From DASUCS01 sp041166745 (GTDB lineage: Bacteria; Actinomycetota; Acidimicrobiia; Acidimicrobiales; JACDCH01): a stretch of 64,000 nt of DNA. The notes beneath the pieces are model-generated. The model saw only the letters and a program-made list of their open reading frames with translations. It ran no database searches and was not told where the DNA came from. Shown piece after piece: positions 24,302 to 33,687 of this stretch (position 1 is the stretch's first letter; every line of letters starts with the position of its first letter). The DNA lies in assembly GCA_041166745.1 (NCBI GenBank), contig JBEEGH010000002.1, positions 124,001-188,000 on the forward strand, in the 5' to 3' direction. The position numbers and the translations under genes were made by a program.

Positions 24302-25273
24302 TTACGCAAAGTTCCGCGGCGCGAGCTGATCGGCGGGCACGATGCCCAGCCGGCCCGCATTGAAGTCTTCGATGGCCTGCAGGATCTCCTCGCGGGTGTT
24401 CATCACGAACGGGCCGTAGTGCGAGATCGGCGCGCGGATCGGAAGCCCGCCGAGCAGGAGTACGTCCAGCGGCTCGGCCTGCCGGTCGGCCGCCCGGATC
24501 ACGACGTGGTCGCCGGGGCCGAACACGACGAGTTGGCCGTCCTCGATCGGGCGACCGTCGGGTCCCGCGGTGCCGCGACCGGTCAGCACGTACGCCATCG
24601 CCGAGAACGTCGGATTCCACGGCACGGAGATCTCCGCACCCGGCGCGAGCGTCGCGTGGGCGTAGGTGATCGGCGTATGCGTGACGCCGGGGCCTTCGAA
24701 GCCCGCGACGTCGCCGGCGATGACCCGGATCAGCGCGCCGCCGTCGTCAGAGGTCAGGAGTCGGAGTGCATCGCGCGTGATGGACTGATAGCGCGGCGGC
24801 GTCATCTTGAGCGCCGGCGGCAGGTTCACCCACAACTGCACCGCGTGGGTCGGGCCACCGCCGCGATACACCTTCTCGGTCGGCAGTTCGTCGTGGAGGA
24901 TCCCACCACCAGCGGTCATCCACTGCGTGTCGCCCTCGCCGATCACCCCGCCACCACCGTTGGTGTCGTGGTGGGCGATCTCGCCGTCGAGGATGTACGA
25001 CACGGTCTCGAAACCCCGATGCGGATGCCACGGCGCGCCTTTGGCCTCGCCGGGCGCGTTCACCTGCGGCCCGACATGGTCGAGCAGCAGGAAGGGATCG
25101 GCCTCGGCCATCGAGAGACCGCCCGGGAAGGGCCGGCGGACGACGAACCCGCCACCCTCGGTCTGACGGTGCGCGGTGATGACCTCGGCGACCGGCCGGG
25201 GCGTGGACACGGTCGGGTCGGGCCGGGGGATGCGAGGAAGAACGAGGGTGTTGTCGACGGTGATGGCCGGCAT
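24302..25273 (-). CDS. Pirin family protein
   Basis: 323 residues, two cupin domains. The N-terminal pirin motif DPFLLLDHVGP is followed by the metal-binding region WHPHRGFETVSYILDGEIAHHD and the distal GGGILHDE. Pirins are iron-binding and may act as redox sensors or quercetinase-like enzymes. The ATG at 25273 has AGGAG nine bases upstream. A well-spaced sigma70-like promoter lies just upstream. Confidence 0.93.
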   Translation of the reverse strand: MPAITVDNTLVLPRIPRPDPTVSTPRPVAEVITAHRQTEGGGFVVRRPFPGGLSMAEADPFLLLDHVGPQVNAPGEAKGAPWHPHRGFETVSYILDGEIAHHDTNGGGGVIGEGDTQWMTAGGGILHDELPTEKVYRGGGPTHAVQLWVNLPPALKMTPPRYQSITRDALRLLTSDDGGALIRVIAGDVAGFEGPGVTHTPITYAHATLAPGAEISVPWNPTFSAMAYVLTGRGTAGPDGRPIEDGQLVVFGPGDHVVIRAADRQAEPLDVLLLGGLPIRAPISHYGPFVMNTREEILQAIEDFNAGRLGIVPADQLAPRNFA

Positions 25274-25322
25274 GGCACTCAACTCCTGTCCGAGACGGGA
25301 TCAACCTTTTGTTGACGTGTCT

Positions 25323-25351
25323 ACATTATCGCGGGATTGGTGATACATCAA
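25323..25351 (-). promoter_or_regulatory. Sigma70-like promoter for the pirin gene
   Basis: On the minus strand TTGATG (25351-25346) is followed after exactly 17 bp by TAATGT (25328-25323). The pirin ATG lies 50 bp further on. This is a good match in spacing and sequence, and the AT content is locally higher than in its surroundings. Confidence 0.6.
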
Positions 25352-25385
25352 CCAAGTAGACGACGCCGGGGGCACAACCGCCTCG

Positions 25386-26018
25386 TCAGCGAGGGTCGGC
25401 GCGGTCGAGGTTCCAGTGCCTCGATGCCACCGCCAACCAGCCCTCGCCGCGCGGCAACAGCACGAAGCGGGTGATCGTGCGTTGCCCGCCCTCGTGATCG
25501 CCGTACAGCAGGTCGATCGTCATCGCCTGCCGAGCCTTGATGGCTTCGGACGCGACCGCGAACTCTTGCGGATCGTCGGCCTCGCGAAACGCGCCTTGCC
25601 AGAAGCCGAGATCGCCGGCCGGGACGTAGAGGTCGCGCGTCAAGCGGCGGAACGTGTCCGGCGAGCGGTACGACGACTCACCGATCAATCGCTCGGGAGA
25701 AAACTCCCACCGATCGAGCACCGCCAGACCGTTGCCCACATTGCGCAACGCGATGGCGAGGTAGACGGCGCTGTCGGTCGCCTCCGCCGCGCCTTGGCCG
25801 CCCTCGACCTTCAACCAGTGGTCGTCGACGAAGCCGATCTTCTCCGGTGGATCCTGAAACCGGGACGGCACGAGCACCGGCCGGATTCCCGCGAGCAGCA
25901 CCCGTTCTGCGGCCCGGGCCGAACGGTTCGACGAGCGAACGGATGCGAACGTCGCCGCGGCCAGCACGAGCGTGCCGCCGGCGGTCGCCAGCGCAGAGAT
26001 CGTCGCCCAATCGGCCAC
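25386..26018 (-). CDS. Hypothetical protein with N-terminal membrane helix
   Basis: 210 residues. One hydrophobic helix at about 5-26 (ATISALATAGGTLVLAAATFASV) is followed by a basic segment and a soluble mixed domain (RNVGNGLAVLDRWEF, YVPAGDLGFWQGAFREADDPQEF, ITRFVLLPRGEGWLAVASRHWNLD). The layout resembles uncharacterised anchored proteins common in Actinomycetota. No family could be named. Confidence 0.65.
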   Translation of the reverse strand: MADWATISALATAGGTLVLAAATFASVRSSNRSARAAERVLLAGIRPVLVPSRFQDPPEKIGFVDDHWLKVEGGQGAAEATDSAVYLAIALRNVGNGLAVLDRWEFSPERLIGESSYRSPDTFRRLTRDLYVPAGDLGFWQGAFREADDPQEFAVASEAIKARQAMTIDLLYGDHEGGQRTITRFVLLPRGEGWLAVASRHWNLDRADPR

Positions 26019-26042
26019 GCGCGGATCCTACGTGCGCGTGCG

Positions 26043-26363
26043 TTACGTCGCGATGGGATGCGACGGCGCCGGAGGAGCACCTTCGATCTCGAAGAAGAGC
26101 TCGTCGGCGTAGCACCACCACCAGTCCTCACCGGGTTCATACGACCGGATGAGCGGGTGGTCGGCGTGCTCCTGCCAGTGCTTGGTCGCATGCCGGTTGG
26201 GAGAGTTGTCGCAACAACCGACGTGGCCGCAACTCATACACATGCGGAGATGGACCCAGCGTCCGCCCATCCGCAAGCAATCCTCACAGCCGGTGCTCGA
26301 CGGCGAGACGTCGGCAACCGAATCGAGATGGCCACACCCACCGTCATCACTGTTCGCACTCAT
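26043..26363 (-). CDS. UBP-type zinc finger protein
   Basis: 106 residues. Cys and His residues follow the zf-UBP pattern: GCGHLDSV, GCEDCLRMGGRWVHLRMCMSCGHVGCCDNSPNRHATKHWQEHADHPL, then a WWWCYADELFFE tail. In eukaryotes this fold binds the ubiquitin C-terminus; bacterial members are short stand-alone proteins of unknown role. It ends 24 bp from the preceding gene on the same strand. Confidence 0.9.
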   Translation of the reverse strand: MSANSDDGGCGHLDSVADVSPSSTGCEDCLRMGGRWVHLRMCMSCGHVGCCDNSPNRHATKHWQEHADHPLIRSYEPGEDWWWCYADELFFEIEGAPPAPSHPIAT

Positions 26364-26420
26364 CGCCGGAGCCTACGAAGTTTGATTGCGTTCGCGGCTC
26401 GAGCCGTCCAGGGTGGACTC

Positions 26421-26828
26421 TCAGTCGATGGCAGTCGCTCCGCGATTGCCCAACAGTCGACGGATGACGGCAGAGTCGCCCGGCCACGCTTCGAGAATCA
26501 CCTCGCGCGGCACCCGACGAGCGGCGTACCGCATCGCTAGCGCGAAGACAATGACGTCGTCGAGCGGACCGATCACTGGCAGAAACTCCGGAATGAGGTC
26601 GATCGGCGACAACACCCACAACCCGGCGAACGCGATGGCCACCTTGGCCCGACGCGGTACCGCCGGGTGCTTTCGCAGCCGTCGGATCATCGTCAGACAG
26701 TTCGGCAAGAAGCCGGCGAGCTCCTTGAGCGTTCCCGATGGCAGGCGGCGCGCCAACACGATGAGCACGGTCCACGACGACGCGAGCACTGCGAGACCGA
26801 TGATCAACCACCGAGTCCAGTACGGCAT
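26421..26828 (-). CDS. YkvA family protein (DUF1232)
   Basis: 135 residues, one N-terminal membrane helix (LIIGLAVLASSWTVLIVLA) and the DUF1232 core: AKVAIAFAGLWVLSPIDLIPEFLPVIGPLDDVIVFALAMRYAARRVP. The SPIDLIPEFLP-GPLDD motif is diagnostic. Function unknown. Confidence 0.9.
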   Translation of the reverse strand: MPYWTRWLIIGLAVLASSWTVLIVLARRLPSGTLKELAGFLPNCLTMIRRLRKHPAVPRRAKVAIAFAGLWVLSPIDLIPEFLPVIGPLDDVIVFALAMRYAARRVPREVILEAWPGDSAVIRRLLGNRGATAID

Positions 26829-27048
26829 CGCGAGCCTCGGAGCAGTCGCTTACGAAAACGTGCGAGCGAATCGGTGGGCCATCGCTCTCACCGTAGAGCT
26901 TCGATTCGAGACGACGGTGACGCGCGGTCTCCACCAGTCGCTGAGCGCTTGGCTCGCCTGCCCACGTATCATCACGTCCACGGATAGACCCGCTTGGCGC
27001 TCACCCCGATGAGTGCCCCCTCGTTCTCATTTGACCGACGGAGGCACA

Positions 27049-27324
27049 GTGGAAATAGCGGCGAGCGCCCGCGAGCACCTGTTTGAGACGATCTCAAGGC
27101 AGTACGAGCCCGATGATGCGGAGACGATGAAGGCGATGTTGACGACGGCGAGCACCGAGCACCTCGCGACAAAGCAAGACATCGCCGAGCTGAAGATCGA
27201 GTTCAAAGACGCATTGCATCAGGAGACCCGCACCCACATCTCATGGATGTTCGGACTTCTCACCGTCTACACCGCTATGGCGGGCTCGTTCATCGCCCTC
27301 GCGACCATCATCACCAGCCGCTGA
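27049..27324 (+). CDS. Small coiled-coil membrane protein (DUF1640-like)
   Basis: 91 residues. A helical soluble region (HLATKQDIAELKIEFKDALHQETRTH) precedes one C-terminal membrane helix (WMFGLLTVYTAMAGSFIALATII). The ATKQDI-EL pattern with a tail anchor resembles DUF1640/CCDC90-type proteins. The GTG at 27049 is preceded by GGAGG at short spacing; the frame also opens at 27013. The function is unknown. Confidence 0.65.
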   Translation: MEIAASAREHLFETISRQYEPDDAETMKAMLTTASTEHLATKQDIAELKIEFKDALHQETRTHISWMFGLLTVYTAMAGSFIALATIITSR

Positions 27325-27343
27325 GGCCGCCTGCGTTTGGCGC

Positions 27344-28249
27344 TCACCGCGTCTCGAGTGCGTCGCGATCCCACTGGCCGAGCGTGGCGGCGGCGTCGTA
27401 CGTGCTCTGAAAGAACTCGAGCAGCATCGCGTCGGGATCCGCTGCGGTGCGCACGGCCGTGTACGGCAACACGAACTCACCGAGCTCCGCGGCGTAGCGC
27501 GCCTCCGCCGGTTTGACCTTCCAATCGCCGAAACCGTCCGGCTCGGGATACGCGTAGGCATAGAACGTCCCCTCGCCATCGCCGCCGGGCCAGAACCCGC
27601 AGCTCGACACCTCATGGCTGTACGCCATCTCTTGCACCCAGTCAGGGCAGTTGGGCACGCCACCGCGATGCTTGGGCGCGGTTCGGCCGGAGAAACGGGT
27701 CGTCGCCAAGTCGGCCCCGCCCCAGAAGAAGTGCACCGGGCTGGCCTTGCCGATGAAGCCGGACCTGAACGTCACCATGACTCGGTGCGCCTGCACGAGC
27801 GCGAGCCAGAACCGCTGCGCGGCATCCGCGTCGTACGACCGGTGCAGCTCGTCTTCGTCGAACGGGACCGCCTCGACCACCTCGGAGGGATGGGGATAGA
27901 TGGCCATGCGCACGCCGAGCTCGTCGAGCGCGCTCATCGTGGCGGCATAGAAGCTCGCCACGGACCGCGGCTCGAGCGGAACGCGTCGCCGCGCGCCATC
28001 GGTGGTTCGAAGTTCGAGCACGTGGTCCACGAAATCGAACTCGATCTCCAGGCCACGACCACCGGCGGGCATCAGCGAGGTCGTCAAACCTCGCGCCGAC
28101 ATGTACAGCGTGACCTGCCACCAATGATTGATCATCGGCATCAGCGTCATGCGGACCTTGCCGACAACCTGCGTCCACATGTGCAGCGTGTCGCGAGTGT
28201 CCTCCCACTCCGACAATGTGAGCTCAGGCCAGTCCGACATGGCGCCCAT
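27344..28249 (-). CDS. DUF5996 family protein
   Basis: 301 residues. Typical DUF5996 features are WPELTLSEWEDTRDTLHMWTQVVGKVRM, NHWWQVTLYMSARGLTT, and the central SPVHFFWGGADLATTRFSGR, then a C-terminal YSHEVSSCGFWPGG. The family is soluble and widespread in Actinomycetota and Proteobacteria with no assigned reaction. The ATG at 28249 has GAGG upstream. It is divergent from the hybrid kinase gene 60 bp away. Confidence 0.85.
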   Translation of the reverse strand: MGAMSDWPELTLSEWEDTRDTLHMWTQVVGKVRMTLMPMINHWWQVTLYMSARGLTTSLMPAGGRGLEIEFDFVDHVLELRTTDGARRRVPLEPRSVASFYAATMSALDELGVRMAIYPHPSEVVEAVPFDEDELHRSYDADAAQRFWLALVQAHRVMVTFRSGFIGKASPVHFFWGGADLATTRFSGRTAPKHRGGVPNCPDWVQEMAYSHEVSSCGFWPGGDGEGTFYAYAYPEPDGFGDWKVKPAEARYAAELGEFVLPYTAVRTAADPDAMLLEFFQSTYDAAATLGQWDRDALETR

Positions 28250-28308
28250 TACAACACCTCGAGAACGCATCGGCGCGGGGCCAGGCGACTGAGCCGTACC
28301 CTCTTGGC

Positions 28309-31300
28309 GTGAAGCGGCTGCGCCTCGGACCGGGGTCAGTCCCTCCTAGCCTCGTCGGGCTGGCGATCGCGGCCGCATTGCTGCTCGGGGCCACCATCGC
28401 ACTCGACGCGCGCGTGCCGACCACCGAAGGGTGGCGCAGGCTCTGGCTTGTCGTCACCTTCGGCATCACCGGTGTGCTCGCGCTGCTGCTGTCGCGCGAG
28501 GTCGCCAGACGGGCGAGCGGCGAGAGCTCGTTTGCTCGGGCCACCGACGCACTACGCGAGCTGAACGTTCCTGCCGATGTCGACTTGGCGGATCGTCCGA
28601 TCGGTGAACTGCTCGACGGCACCATGACACGGCTTCGAGAGGTATTGCGGGCGCATTGGTCGGCGGTCGCGCTGACCGACGGAGACTCCGGCGTGCTGCG
28701 GGTCGCGGTGATCAGCGGCGAGGCGCCGTTCACGATCGGCGAGGAGCTCGACGCCGGCAACATTCCCGGCGACACGGCATCCGATCGCCTGGCGGTACCG
28801 CTCGTCCTCGGCAACGACCAGCTCGGCGTCATCGAAGTCGGCGCCGAGCCGGGCGCCACGTTCACCCGAAACGAGCACGATCTCCTGCGGATCCTCGCCG
28901 ACAACCTGGCCAGCACCATCGAGCGCGCCCACCTCGCCGATGCCGAGCGCCGCTCGCGGCTCGGCATCTCTCAGGCCCGTGCGCACCTCGGGCTCATCGC
29001 CGACGTCTCCGCGATCCTTTCGCGGGCCTTGGAAGACGCCCGGCCCGCGCTTCGAGCGACCGCCGACGTGATCGCCCGCTCGATCGGCGACAACTGCACC
29101 ATCCACCTCACTCGGCCCGACGGCGCTCTCGAGCGCGTCGCCGCGCGGAACTACTACGAGCCCGCCGCGAGCCTTTCGATCGACGAGCTCCAGGCGCAGT
29201 TCTCCAAGGCGGGCGACGACCTGCGCCGCGTGATGTCTTCGGGTGTGTCCGAGCTCAGCTACATCACCCCCGACGGACGCGTGAACGGCACCGACGATCG
29301 TATGGCCGCGGCCTTTCGTTCGACCGGCCTCACGTCGTGGGTCGTCGCTCCCATCCGCCTGCGCGGCCTGTCGCTCGGCGCGATGACCGTCGCCACCGGA
29401 CCGAACCGCCGCGGCCTACGGGCGTCCGACCAGGCGGCCATCGATGAAGTCGCGGGGCGCGTGGCCATCGCCATCGAGCGCGGCCTCCTGTACCGGGACA
29501 CCCGGGAGGCCGCGGCCGCCGCCGAGCACCGAGCGCAGCAGCTGGCCAACCTGATCGAAGCGGCCATCGCGTTCAACCGCGCGTTGCAGCCGCAACAGCT
29601 CCTCGACGCACTGGTGTTGCAGGGGTCGAAGGTGCTGCGGGCCGCCCACTGCCATGCCTGGCTCACGGGCGACGCCGCCATCGAGGCCGAGGTCGGCCAA
29701 CACGACGGTGGCGCGACCCGCACGGGCAGCGCGCTCGTCGACCCACAGGGTCGCGGCGTCGGCTTTCTCACCGTCGAGCGCGACGCCAACCATCCGTTCT
29801 CCGGCGATGAAGAGTCGCTCCTGCTCTTGCTCGCCCGGCTCGCGTCCGTCGCGCTGCAGAACGCGAAGCTCTACGACGACGTGCGCCTACGCGAGCAACG
29901 ATTGGCCGCGCTGCTGGCGGCGTCGCCGTTGGCAATCGTCGAGCTCGACCTCGACGGCAACATCCAAGACACGAACCCCGCCGCTCGCGAGTTGCTCGAC
30001 GAGAGCGGGAGCCTTCCGCCCGCGCTCGCGGAGTGTCTCACCGGCCTGATGAGCACCGCGGTTGCCGGCGAACTCGCTGATCGCGAAGTCACCATTCCGA
30101 CGGACGAGGGTGGCACCGACCTGTGGGTGTCCACCGCGCTGCTGCGAGGACGAACGGGCGCGCCCGCGGGTGTCTTGGCGCTGATGTCAGACATGACCGA
30201 ACGCAACCGCCTCGAGGAACAGCTCATCGAGGCCCACCGTTATGAAGCGATCGCGCAGCTGGCGGGCGGCGTCGCCCACGACTTCAACAACCTGCTCACG
30301 ATCATCCTCGGGTACAGCGACCTGCTGCAGCAGACGTTGCCGGCCGACGCGTCCGAACGCAACGAGATCACCGCCATCCACGAGGCTGGACGGCACGCCG
30401 CGGTCATCACCAACCAGTTGTTGACGTTGAGTCGGAATCAAGTGCTGCAACCGGTGATCGTTCCTGTGGCCGAAGCGTGCCGGTCGCTCGTACCCATGCT
30501 GCAACGACTCGCCGGCGAACGCGTCACCGTCGTGACCAAATGCGAAGGTGACGCGACCGTACGCGTCGATCCGGGTCAACTCGAGCAAGTGCTGTTCAAC
30601 CTCGTGCTCAACAGTCGCGACGCGCTGCCGTCGGGTGGATCGATCTACATCGACATCATCGAGCAGGTCGGCCCCGACAGTGGCGACGAGGTGGCCATCC
30701 GCGTGTCGGACACCGGCGAGGGCATGTCGGCCGAGACACTCGCCCACTGCCTCGAGCCCTTCTACACCACGAAGGGCCGGCGTGGCATCGGGCTCGGGCT
30801 GGCCACCGTCTCGAGCATCGTGCAGCGATCCGGAGGCCGGCTCGAGATCACGAGCGAGCGCGCCGTCGGCACCACGGTGTCGGCCGTGTTCCCCCGCACC
30901 GCCGAGCGGGCGGCCCTCGTCGCCGTCAGCACCCACGCGGTGCGGGCTCGAGTGCTACTCGTCGACGACGACGAGCTCATTCGGCGCTACGCGTCGCAGG
31001 TGCTCATCGGTGCCGGCTTCGAGGTTGCCGCCGTCGGCGACGCCGAGTCGGCGCTCGCCGAGATGGCCAACGACGGCGACTTCGACCTGCTCGTCTCCGA
31101 CGTGGTGCTGCCGGCGATGAACGGCTTCGAACTGGCCCGACAGGTCGGCGCCCGCTGGCCGAGGACCGCTCGACTCCTCATGACCGGTTACGCGGGAACC
31201 GACACCGGCAACACCGGTCTCGAAGACGTCGCCGTGCTGGCCAAGCCGTTCGCGGGTGACGATCTCGTGCGCGCCGCGGGCGACGCGCTCGTCGGTCAGG

Positions 31301-31314
31301 ATTCGAACCGGTAG
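28309..31314 (+). CDS. Hybrid sensor histidine kinase with multiple GAF, PAS and receiver domains
   Basis: 1001 residues. Two N-terminal membrane helices (about 17-36 and 46-64) are followed by three GAF-like domains (about 85-215, 225-400 and 415-535) and a PAS domain (about 540-650). The kinase core has the phospho-acceptor His657 in LAGGVAHDFNNLLT and ATP-binding boxes NLVLNSRDAL, VSDTGEGM and GIGLGLATV. The C-terminal receiver has its acceptor Asp931 in VSDVVLPAMNG. The first extracellular part is very short, so the stimulus is probably sensed inside the cell. Its 3' end overlaps the convergent response-regulator gene by 19 bp; whether they are partners is not known. Confidence 0.93.
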   Translation: MKRLRLGPGSVPPSLVGLAIAAALLLGATIALDARVPTTEGWRRLWLVVTFGITGVLALLLSREVARRASGESSFARATDALRELNVPADVDLADRPIGELLDGTMTRLREVLRAHWSAVALTDGDSGVLRVAVISGEAPFTIGEELDAGNIPGDTASDRLAVPLVLGNDQLGVIEVGAEPGATFTRNEHDLLRILADNLASTIERAHLADAERRSRLGISQARAHLGLIADVSAILSRALEDARPALRATADVIARSIGDNCTIHLTRPDGALERVAARNYYEPAASLSIDELQAQFSKAGDDLRRVMSSGVSELSYITPDGRVNGTDDRMAAAFRSTGLTSWVVAPIRLRGLSLGAMTVATGPNRRGLRASDQAAIDEVAGRVAIAIERGLLYRDTREAAAAAEHRAQQLANLIEAAIAFNRALQPQQLLDALVLQGSKVLRAAHCHAWLTGDAAIEAEVGQHDGGATRTGSALVDPQGRGVGFLTVERDANHPFSGDEESLLLLLARLASVALQNAKLYDDVRLREQRLAALLAASPLAIVELDLDGNIQDTNPAARELLDESGSLPPALAECLTGLMSTAVAGELADREVTIPTDEGGTDLWVSTALLRGRTGAPAGVLALMSDMTERNRLEEQLIEAHRYEAIAQLAGGVAHDFNNLLTIILGYSDLLQQTLPADASERNEITAIHEAGRHAAVITNQLLTLSRNQVLQPVIVPVAEACRSLVPMLQRLAGERVTVVTKCEGDATVRVDPGQLEQVLFNLVLNSRDALPSGGSIYIDIIEQVGPDSGDEVAIRVSDTGEGMSAETLAHCLEPFYTTKGRRGIGLGLATVSSIVQRSGGRLEITSERAVGTTVSAVFPRTAERAALVAVSTHAVRARVLLVDDDELIRRYASQVLIGAGFEVAAVGDAESALAEMANDGDFDLLVSDVVLPAMNGFELARQVGARWPRTARLLMTGYAGTDTGNTGLEDVAVLAKPFAGDDLVRAAGDALVGQDSNR

Positions 31315-31985
31315 CCGACCCCGCGGACGGTGGTGAGCCAGCGCGGAAGGTCAGGGTCGCTCTCGATCTTGCGGCGGATCCGGCGCACGTGCTCGGTGAC
31401 GGTGGCGGGATCTTGCCAGTCGCCGGACGACGACCACACCTGGGTCAAGAGTTGGTGCCGGTCGAACACCTGTCGAGGCGAACGCGCGAGGAAGGCGAGC
31501 AGGTCGAACTCCTTGGCCGTCAGCACCACCAACTTCCCGGAGACCGTGACGTCGCGTGTCGTGCAATCGATCTCGAGGTCGTCGAACCTCAGCACGTCGC
31601 TGTCGGTGGCGGGTCGGGTGCGGCGCAGCACCGACTCGATGCGCGCCGTCAACTCGCCCGGCGAGAACGGCTTGACCACGTAGTCGTCGGCTCCGGTGCG
31701 CAGCCCGAGAATGCGATCGGCCTCGTCGCCTCGACCGGTGAGCATGATCACCGGGATCGCGCTCTTCGTGCGGATATCGGCAAGAAGGTCGATTCCGTCC
31801 GTGTGCGGCATCATCACGTCGAGCAGGACCAGATCCGGGGGATCGTCCTGGAGCACGAGGCCCGCTTCCTCGGCATTGGACGCTTCGAGTGCGGTGTAAC
31901 CCTCGTGCGTCAGCAGGCGTTTCACCAGCGTGCGAATCTGCGGATCGTCATCGATCACGAGGACGCGCGTCTTCTTGTCGTCCAT
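31296..31985 (-). CDS. OmpR/PhoB-family response regulator
   Basis: 229 residues. Receiver domain (VLVIDDDPQIRTLVKRLL, phospho-site LVLLDVMMPHTDG, the TGRGDE Thr, and VVKPFSPGELTARI Lys) followed by a winged-helix DNA-binding domain (LVVLTAKEFDLLAFLARSPRQVFDRHQLLTQVW, TVTEHVRRIRRKIE, TVRGVGYRFE). The ATG at 31985 is preceded by GAGG. It is transcribed toward the hybrid kinase gene, with overlapping 3' ends. Confidence 0.94.
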   Translation of the reverse strand: MDDKKTRVLVIDDDPQIRTLVKRLLTHEGYTALEASNAEEAGLVLQDDPPDLVLLDVMMPHTDGIDLLADIRTKSAIPVIMLTGRGDEADRILGLRTGADDYVVKPFSPGELTARIESVLRRTRPATDSDVLRFDDLEIDCTTRDVTVSGKLVVLTAKEFDLLAFLARSPRQVFDRHQLLTQVWSSSGDWQDPATVTEHVRRIRRKIESDPDLPRWLTTVRGVGYRFES

Positions 31986-32100
31986 TTCCTCTGCCTCTAC
32001 ACCGTGACCCCAGACGCCCACAGCCAGGGTAGTGCAGTGTTGGGAAAGCGTTGACCCGACGTGGGGTGCCCCATGGGTTCCGGGTAACAGGATCGTGGGC

Positions 32101-32550
32101 GTGGACCAGGCCCCCGGCAGCTGCACCGTCTTGGTGGTGGGCACCGACGACTGGGCCATCGAGCAGGCGGCCGACTCCCTGAAGGCCGTCGGCGTCGAGG
32201 TGTTGCGCTGCCACGAGCCGGGCGAGCCGGCCTTTCCGTGCAATGCCTTCATTCCTGGGCGACGCTGCCCGCTGTCGGATGGGTTCGATGTTGCACTCAC
32301 CGCACGAGCCCGGCCGTCCAAGACCACCGAGCCGGGCGAGCTCGGGGTCATCTGTGCGTTGCGCTCGAACCGGCCCTTGGTGGTGGCCGGTGTCAGCGCC
32401 CACAACCCTTTTAGTCAGGTGGCGGCCGCGGTGGTGGCAGACGGGGGCGACGCCGCAAAGGCGTGCCGCCACGCCGCGGGAATGGCGGACGACGACAGCT
32501 TCGGCGGCGGAGCCGAAGCTGTCGTCGACCTTCGATCATTGAGGCGGTAG
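32101..32550 (+). CDS. Hypothetical protein upstream of pilT
   Basis: 149 residues, soluble. GSCTVLVVGTDDWAIEQAADSLKAVGVEVLRC starts with a Rossmann-like beta-alpha unit. NAFIPGRRCPLSDGFDVALTARARPSKTTEPGELGVICAL and NRPLVVAGVSAHNPFSQVAAAVV follow. Three Cys fall in the first half. No family is recognised. The GTG at 32101 has AGGA eight bases upstream. The pilT start is 3 bp after its stop, so co-expression with pilT is likely. Confidence 0.65.
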   Translation: MDQAPGSCTVLVVGTDDWAIEQAADSLKAVGVEVLRCHEPGEPAFPCNAFIPGRRCPLSDGFDVALTARARPSKTTEPGELGVICALRSNRPLVVAGVSAHNPFSQVAAAVVADGGDAAKACRHAAGMADDDSFGGGAEAVVDLRSLRR

Positions 32551-32553
32551 GAA

Positions 32554-33678
32554 ATGCCAGCACAGAACGACCCCACGGTCATCAGCGCGTGGATCGCGGC
32601 CGCATGGAAGGCGGGCGGCACCGACCTCCTGCTCACCGCCGGCGTGCCGCCGCTCTCGAGAGTGGACGGTGATTACGCCCCGCTCGAAGACGAATCGGTG
32701 CTCAGCGCAGACGACACGGAGCGGCTGACCAAGAGCATCCTGGCGCCGGAGCTGTATGCCCAGCTGCACGAGCGCCAACAGATCGACTTCTCGTTCACGT
32801 GGCGCGACGACGTGCGCGTGCGCGGCAACGCCTTCCAGCAACGTGGCTCGACGGCGATCGCCTTGCGCATCATCCCGTTGGTCATCCCGACGCTGAACGA
32901 GCTCGGGCTGCCTCCGGTCGTGGAACAGTTCGCCGACGCGCCGTCTGGTCTCGTGCTGCTCACGGGCCCCACCGGTGCGGGCAAGTCGACGACGCTGGCG
33001 TCGCTCATCGACCACGTGAACTCCACCCGGCCCTGTCACATCCTCACCATCGAGGATCCGATCGAATATGTGCACAGCCACAAACGCGCCGTCGTCTCGC
33101 AGCGCGAGATCGGCATCGACGCCGCCGACTTCCACAGTGCCCTTCGGGCCGCATTGCGTGAAGATCCCGACGTGATTCTCGTGGGCGAGATGCGCGACCT
33201 CGAGAGCATCTCGGCCACGCTCACGCTGGCGGAGACCGGCCACCTGGTGTTCGCGACGCTGCACACCAACGACACGGCCCAGGCGCTCGACCGCATCGTC
33301 GACGTGTTCCCGTCCGACCGTCGTGACCAGATCCAAGTACAGCTGTCCGCAACATTGCAGGGCGTGATCTATCAGCGACTCATCCCGAAGATCGAAGGCG
33401 GGATGGTCGGCGCATTCGAGATCATGGTCGCGACCAACGCGGTGAAGAACCTCGTGCGAGAGGGTAAGACCCGCCAGCTGCGCAACGTCATCTCGACGCA
33501 TCAGTCCGAGGGCATGATCACGCTCGAGTCGTCGCTGTCCGACCTGCTGGCCGAAGGGCTCATCAGCGAAGAGCACGCGGTCGCCGTGAGCCTGCATCCA
33601 CGAGAAATCAAGCTGCCCCGACCGATTCTCCCCGAGCAGCCCGGCGAAGGGTCTCGGCGGCACCGTCTGCGCAAGTAG
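32554..33678 (+). CDS. pilT: Type IV pilus retraction ATPase PilT
   Basis: 374 residues, secretion ATPase family. Walker A GPTGAGKST at 138-146, the Asp-box region TIEDPIEYVHSHKRAVVSQREIG, Walker B DPDVILVGEMRD, the His box TGHLVFATLHTNDTAQALDRIVD, and the PilT-specific AVKNLVREGKTRQL. It powers pilus retraction. It is unlinked to the pilB-pilC operon at 41-45 kb but in the same window, so the cell can probably extend and retract pili. Confidence 0.95.
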   Translation: MPAQNDPTVISAWIAAAWKAGGTDLLLTAGVPPLSRVDGDYAPLEDESVLSADDTERLTKSILAPELYAQLHERQQIDFSFTWRDDVRVRGNAFQQRGSTAIALRIIPLVIPTLNELGLPPVVEQFADAPSGLVLLTGPTGAGKSTTLASLIDHVNSTRPCHILTIEDPIEYVHSHKRAVVSQREIGIDAADFHSALRAALREDPDVILVGEMRDLESISATLTLAETGHLVFATLHTNDTAQALDRIVDVFPSDRRDQIQVQLSATLQGVIYQRLIPKIEGGMVGAFEIMVATNAVKNLVREGKTRQLRNVISTHQSEGMITLESSLSDLLAEGLISEEHAVAVSLHPREIKLPRPILPEQPGEGSRRHRLRK

Positions 33679-33687
33679 ACAGAGGGG